From: Vampirovibrio chlorellavorus
GTDB taxonomy: Bacteria > Cyanobacteriota > Vampirovibrionia > Vampirovibrionales > Vampirovibrionaceae
Length of the DNA stretch: 64,000 nucleotides
Direction of reading: 5' to 3'
Assembly: GCA_903866275.1 (NCBI GenBank)
Contig: CAIPMU010000014.1
Location: 1-64,000, forward strand
The position numbers and the translations under genes are program-made. Of this stretch, positions 59,614-64,000 are shown piece by piece (the first letter of the stretch is position 1; every line of letters begins with the position of its first letter). The notes beneath the pieces are model-generated. The model saw nothing but the letters and a program-made list of their open reading frames with translations. It was not told where the DNA came from and did not search any database.

Positions 59614-61713
59614 GTGGCCAGAAAGACCCCACTCGAGAAGATCCGCAACATCGGTATCGCCGCGCACATTGATGCCGGTAAAACCACTGCCACCGAGCGG
59701 ATTTTGTACTTCACCGGCAAAATTCACAAACTGGGCGAAGTTCATGAAGGAACCGCCGTAACCGATTGGATGGAACAAGAGCGCGAGCGCGGCATCACCA
59801 TCACTTCGGCTGCTATTACCTCCTACTGGAAAGATTACCAGATCAACATCATTGACACCCCAGGCCACGTGGACTTCACCATCGAAGTAGAACGCTCCTT
59901 GCGCGTACTGGACGGTGTGGTTGCTGTGTTCTGCGCGGTGGGCGGCGTTCAATCGCAATCCGAAACCGTGTGGCGTCAAGCCGATCGATATCAGGTTCCT
60001 CGTATGGTTTTCGTGAACAAGATGGATCGTACCGGCTCCAACTTCTACCGCGTGGTGGAGCAAATTCGCACCCGTTTGGGCGCCAACGCGCACCCCATTC
60101 AAATGCCCATCGGCGATGAAGAAGATCAAATCCGCGGGATTATCGATCTCTTGACCGAGCGCGCTTACATCTTCAAAAACGATGTCGGTACCGATATCGA
60201 AGAAACCGATATCCCCGCTGATTACGCTGAAAAAGCGGCTGCAGCCCGCGAGAGCCTCGTTGAAGGCATCGTGGAAACCGATGATGCCTTGATGGAAAAA
60301 TACTTCGGCGGTGAAGCCCTCTCTGTGGCTGAGCTGAAAGCCGCTTTGCGCAAAGCGGTCTGCGATGTAAAAATCGTGCCCGTGACCTGCGGTACGGCCT
60401 TCAAAAACAAAGGGATGCAGTTGTTGCTGGATAACGTTATCGACTTCCTGCCTTCTCCCTTGGAAGTTCCCAGTATTCAAGGTCGCAATATTGATGGCAC
60501 CGATACCGAGCGCAAGAGCGATGACAACGAGCCTTTCGCCGCGTTAGCGTTCAAAATCATGACCGACCCTTATGTGGGCCGTCTGACCTTCTGCCGCGTA
60601 TACAGCGGTGTGTTGAACGCCGGTAGCTATGTGTTGAACGCTACCAAAGGCAAAAAAGAACGCATCAGCCGCTTGCTGCAAATGGAAGCCGATGACCGCA
60701 AAGAGATCGATGAAGTTCGCGCCGGTGATATTTTCGCCGTGGTGGGCTTGAAAGATACCACCACCGGGGACACCCTGTGTGCGGAAAACTCGCCGGTTAT
60801 TTTGGAATCGATCCACATTCCCGATCCTGTAATCGAAGTGGCTATCGAACCCAAAACCAAAGCGGACCAAGAAAAACTGTCCAACTCCATGTCCAAATTG
60901 GCCGAAGAAGATCCCACCTTCCGGGTGCGGGTCGACCAGGAGACGGGTCAAACCGTTATCGCCGGGATGGGCGAGTTGCACTTGGAAATCATCGTGGATC
61001 GTCTGCTTCGTGAATTTAAAGTCGAAGCCAACGTGGGTAAACCCCAGGTTGCGTATCGAGAAACCATCACCAAAACGGTGGAAGCCGAAGGCAAATACGT
61101 CCGCCAGTCCGGTGGTCGGGGTCAATACGGTCACGTATGGATCCGCCTGGAGCCCCTGGAGCGCGGCAGCGGTTTCGTGTTCGAGAACAAAATTGTGGGC
61201 GGCACGGTACCCAAAGAATACGTGGGCCCCGCTTCCAAAGGGATCGAAGAAGCCCTGCAAGGCGGGATCATCGCCGGTTACGAGTTGATCGATGTGAAAG
61301 CCACCCTGTTTGATGGTAGCTACCACGATGTTGACTCCAACGAGATGGCCTTTAAAATCGCTGGCTCGATGGCTGCCAAAGCCGGGGTGCCTAAAGCGGG
61401 TCCTCAGTTGCTGGAGCCTGTCATGAAAGTTGAAATCGAAGTGCCGGATGACTTTATGGGTGATGTAATCGGTGACCTTTCCAGCCGTCGTGGCCGGATT
61501 GAAGGGATGGAGCCCATCGCCAACACTGGTATCCAGAAAATCCGCTCGATGGTGCCTTTGGCCGAGATGTTCGGTTACGCCACCGATATTCGCAGCAAGA
61601 CTCAAGGTCGCGGTACCTTCAGCATGGAGTTCGCTCACTACGAACCGATGCCGAACAACATCGCCGAAACCTTGATCGCCAAACACAGAGGCCAAGCGGC
61701 AGCGACTACCTAG
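59614..61713 (+). CDS. fusA: Elongation factor G (GTG start)
   Basis: [43 protein letters not shown], full-length 699 aa. Confidence 0.98.
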   Translation: MARKTPLEKIRNIGIAAHIDAGKTTATERILYFTGKIHKLGEVHEGTAVTDWMEQERERGITITSAAITSYWKDYQINIIDTPGHVDFTIEVERSLRVLDGVVAVFCAVGGVQSQSETVWRQADRYQVPRMVFVNKMDRTGSNFYRVVEQIRTRLGANAHPIQMPIGDEEDQIRGIIDLLTERAYIFKNDVGTDIEETDIPADYAEKAAAARESLVEGIVETDDALMEKYFGGEALSVAELKAALRKAVCDVKIVPVTCGTAFKNKGMQLLLDNVIDFLPSPLEVPSIQGRNIDGTDTERKSDDNEPFAALAFKIMTDPYVGRLTFCRVYSGVLNAGSYVLNATKGKKERISRLLQMEADDRKEIDEVRAGDIFAVVGLKDTTTGDTLCAENSPVILESIHIPDPVIEVAIEPKTKADQEKLSNSMSKLAEEDPTFRVRVDQETGQTVIAGMGELHLEIIVDRLLREFKVEANVGKPQVAYRETITKTVEAEGKYVRQSGGRGQYGHVWIRLEPLERGSGFVFENKIVGGTVPKEYVGPASKGIEEALQGGIIAGYELIDVKATLFDGSYHDVDSNEMAFKIAGSMAAKAGVPKAGPQLLEPVMKVEIEVPDDFMGDVIGDLSSRRGRIEGMEPIANTGIQKIRSMVPLAEMFGYATDIRSKTQGRGTFSMEFAHYEPMPNNIAETLIAKHRGQAAATT

Positions 61714-61735
61714 AGTCGATTCAAAACTACTTCAA

Positions 61736-61767
61736 AAAAGCGCCAGCTCAATCGAGTTGGCGCTTTT
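61736..61767 (+). terminator. Rho-independent terminator after fusA
   Basis: AAAAGCGCCAGCTC-AATC-GAGTTGGCGCTTTT. Confidence 0.9.
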
Positions 61768-61922
61768 GTCATGTCGGCTTTTTGCCGAAATCCAGTATCA
61801 CCCAGGCTAAGCGCGGATTGCACAAAGTTTATCTTGTACAGCTTGTTCAAAACCAGAGTCTAAATACTGGCACGCATGCCGCATGAGCACCAGGTGAATG
61901 ATGTTTGGTTGTAACGGGCTTG

Positions 61923-63206
61923 TTAGTTTGAGGCGCCTTGGGTCTGACGAGTAGTGGTTTGATACATCTCGGGCATAAATTCGGCCAAAGTACGGCAGTG
62001 AATAACATCATTTTCCACGGTCAAAATCAGCGTATTGGAAGAGCCCCGACGGCGAGCGATCCGCCCAAGGCTGGTAAGTGGGGGTAAATTAGGGTCATCG
62101 CCGACATAGGCTAAGGCTTGCACGCTGGGAGGTTTCAGCCAGGTATTCAGATTTTGTCGCATGGCTCGAAAAAACCAAGCCCCTTCCAGCAGATCCGGTA
62201 GGGATTTTTTGAGGGCCCAGCGGGATTGAAACCCATCGGCCACTGCGCGTAAATCCGGCGCTTCAAACCAGCGGGTGGACCATTCAAAACGTTCCTGGCT
62301 GTGTAAAGAGCCATCGGGCTCCATGCGCGCGCATACCCCGGTTTTCATGCCTGATTCTTTGGCGCCATGCTGATTTTGCTGGTAAGCGGTTTGTGCTTCT
62401 TTAATCATCTTCCGCATGACGGCATGCGTGAGCTTGCTTGCCCCTGGATTGCGTTCGATCCGTCTGAGCACCGGTTGTGCACGGTGACTAATCTGCAGGG
62501 GCAGTTGATCGACCGGCTCATACGTGCTCATGCGTACGGGCTCGCTGCGGCCAATGTGTAAGGGGAGCATGTCTTTTACTGTCCGAATTCGGAGAAGATT
62601 GGTTCTCTTGTCAGGATCCTGCTCCAGGCTAACCACTTTAGTTTCGGGCGAACAAAAGCGGCTATTCATCCAGTCCTGACAATCGGCACAGGGGACGGGT
62701 TTTTCGCCATCGGGGGCTGCATTTACCAAAAAGATGGTTTTTACTCGCGGCGGCTGAGGCACTAGGCTGACCGGCTGGTCGGTAAATTGGGCTACATTCT
62801 GATTGAAAGCTTGCGTCATCGCGACTCGAAGATCGCAGAGAGAGGTCTGGCGACTAGCTTCGATGTTGGCGCCAATAGCCATGACCCCGTTTTCCAGCTC
62901 AACGGCGGCCCCGTAGTGCCGATGCGAAAAGTTGGGAAACAAGCGCTGAGCGGTGCGTGCGTGCGCGAGCGTTTTCATGAGTTGCGGGAGGTAATTTCTG
63001 CCGCTTTGGATGGAACCCCCTTTAATGCTCAGGGAGTTCATCGTGAATTCCAGCTGAACCAGATCTTCATCGGATGATTCCCGAATCGGCGGGAGGTTAG
63101 AGCGATAGGTACGCCTTGGATCAACGCGGCGGGAGTTTGGCGATGTCTGTAAGGGTGTTGAGGCAGTGTTTCCGCCGAACGTGAACAAGCTGGGTTGTAA
63201 GCGCAT
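61923..63206 (-). CDS. Cytidine-deaminase-fold protein with altered active-site motif and unknown C-terminal region
   Basis: HARTAQRLFPNFSHRHYGAAVELENGVMAIGANIEASRQTSLCDLRVAMTQAF...KTIFLVNAAPDGEKPVPCADCQDWMN aligns to CDA motifs (VGAA.., N-IE-AS, C-x-x-R, PCxxC). Confidence 0.7.
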   Translation of the reverse strand: MRLQPSLFTFGGNTASTPLQTSPNSRRVDPRRTYRSNLPPIRESSDEDLVQLEFTMNSLSIKGGSIQSGRNYLPQLMKTLAHARTAQRLFPNFSHRHYGAAVELENGVMAIGANIEASRQTSLCDLRVAMTQAFNQNVAQFTDQPVSLVPQPPRVKTIFLVNAAPDGEKPVPCADCQDWMNSRFCSPETKVVSLEQDPDKRTNLLRIRTVKDMLPLHIGRSEPVRMSTYEPVDQLPLQISHRAQPVLRRIERNPGASKLTHAVMRKMIKEAQTAYQQNQHGAKESGMKTGVCARMEPDGSLHSQERFEWSTRWFEAPDLRAVADGFQSRWALKKSLPDLLEGAWFFRAMRQNLNTWLKPPSVQALAYVGDDPNLPPLTSLGRIARRRGSSNTLILTVENDVIHCRTLAEFMPEMYQTTTRQTQGASN

Positions 63207-63343
63207 GGTATATCCCGTTCAAAATTTGTTTTACAATTGAGCTTACCATAAGGGTAGAGTCCGCCCTACCTTATCCGTATACCTTTGGTTGAGCGTGTTT
63301 ACATGAAATCGGCCCCCGGGCCGTAGAGCAGTTGGAAGGTCTT

Positions 63344-64000
63344 GTGAAAAAAGCCGATCTCTTAATGATCCCGGGCCCGACGCCCTTGCCGGAAGCCGTT
63401 CGCGAGGTGCTTAGCCGCCCTGCCATTGGCCATCGCAGCGCTGAATTTAAAGAGGTGCTCAAACGGGTATTTCCCAATCTGCGCTGGATTTTTCAGTGCA
63501 AGAATCAGGTTTTCCTTTACACTGCCAGTGGTACTGGTGCGATGGAAGCGGCACTCTCTAACACGCATAACGCGGAAGACCGGATTCTGGTGTTGGTGAA
63601 TGGTGTGTTTAGCCAGCGTTGGGTGGAAATTGCCAAAACCTTGGGAATCACGGTAGAAAGTCTGGATGTGCCGCCGGGTGAGGCACATACGCCGGGCATG
63701 TTGCGGGAATATTTGCAGGCCAATGTGGGCACCCGGTATAAATCGGTGATGATGACCCACAGCGAGACATCAACCGGGGTGCTCAGCCCCATTCATGAGC
63801 TGACCGCCGTTTGCCGGGAAACACATCCGGAGACGCTGGTGATTGCTGACACCATTACCAGTCTGGGCGCGGCCCATTTTGATTTGGAAAGCTGGGATGT
63901 GGATATTGCCGTCTCTGGTAGTCAGAAGGGCTTTATGTTGCCGCCGGGCTTGTCCTTTTTGGCCTTGAGCGATCGTGCCTGGCAAGCGCATCAGCAGTGT
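63344..64000 (+). CDS. Class V aminotransferase (alanine-glyoxylate/serine-type), truncated by window end
   Basis: GTG start; KADLLMIPGPTPLPEAVREVLSRPAIGHRSAEF, YTASGTGAMEAALSN, VMMTHSETSTGVLSPI, DTITSLGAAHFDLESWDVDIAVSGSQKGFMLPPGL (PLP-Lys). No stop before the window edge. Confidence 0.93.
   Translation, partial: MKKADLLMIPGPTPLPEAVREVLSRPAIGHRSAEFKEVLKRVFPNLRWIFQCKNQVFLYTASGTGAMEAALSNTHNAEDRILVLVNGVFSQRWVEIAKTLGITVESLDVPPGEAHTPGMLREYLQANVGTRYKSVMMTHSETSTGVLSPIHELTAVCRETHPETLVIADTITSLGAAHFDLESWDVDIAVSGSQKGFMLPPGLSFLALSDRAWQAHQQC

Noticed and set aside
59584-61695. 298-aa and 383-aa minus-strand ORFs antisense to fusA
   Set aside because: Antisense to highly conserved EF-G; open frames explained by codon bias.
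1-64000. CRISPR array or cas genes
   Set aside because: No regularly spaced direct repeats or Cas motifs seen in either strand.
1-64000. Frequent GGCCATGGCC/CCATGG palindromes as a possible genome-wide motif
   Set aside because: Most occurrences lie in coding sequence reading Ala-Met-Ala or similar, so codon usage is a sufficient explanation without counting statistics.

Overview
The 64 kb window has two halves. (1) About 1-20.7 kb is an integrated defence island. Its right boundary is a 3'-only fragment of a tRNA-Thr(CGT) gene (20662-20711) next to a tyrosine integrase. It carries an IS5-like transposase end at the left edge, a type I restriction-modification operon, and a complete type I Zorya system (zorABCD, minus strand). 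Between Zorya and the integrase is a small integrase/excisionase/replication-like module. (2) About 21.8-64 kb is housekeeping chromosome: a heme cluster (hemE-N-H-G), an SSS transporter, rluD/lspA, a flagellar rod/ring/hook-junction operon, arginine dihydrolase plus an LOR/SDH domain, queF, a dicarboxylate symporter, folD, sod, an Mla-type lipid transporter, ubiA, an HtrA-like protease, an OmpR-type regulator, rpsL-rpsG-fusA, a cytidine-deaminase-fold protein and a class V aminotransferase cut by the window edge. The most unusual locus is the R-M operon. A HEPN toxin (RX4HXY motif) is followed by a single ORF fusing its usual partner, an MNT nucleotidyltransferase (GSX10DXD), to the N-terminus of the HsdS specificity subunit. 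This is followed by a zeta-like kinase, a 57-aa basic ORF missing from the supplied track, and hsdR. Four consecutive junctions are ATGA overlaps, so toxin/antitoxin-type parts are translationally coupled to restriction. A TIR-like/nucleoside-deoxyribosyltransferase-like protein sits just outside the att fragment. All family assignments come from reading motifs; no database search was run.
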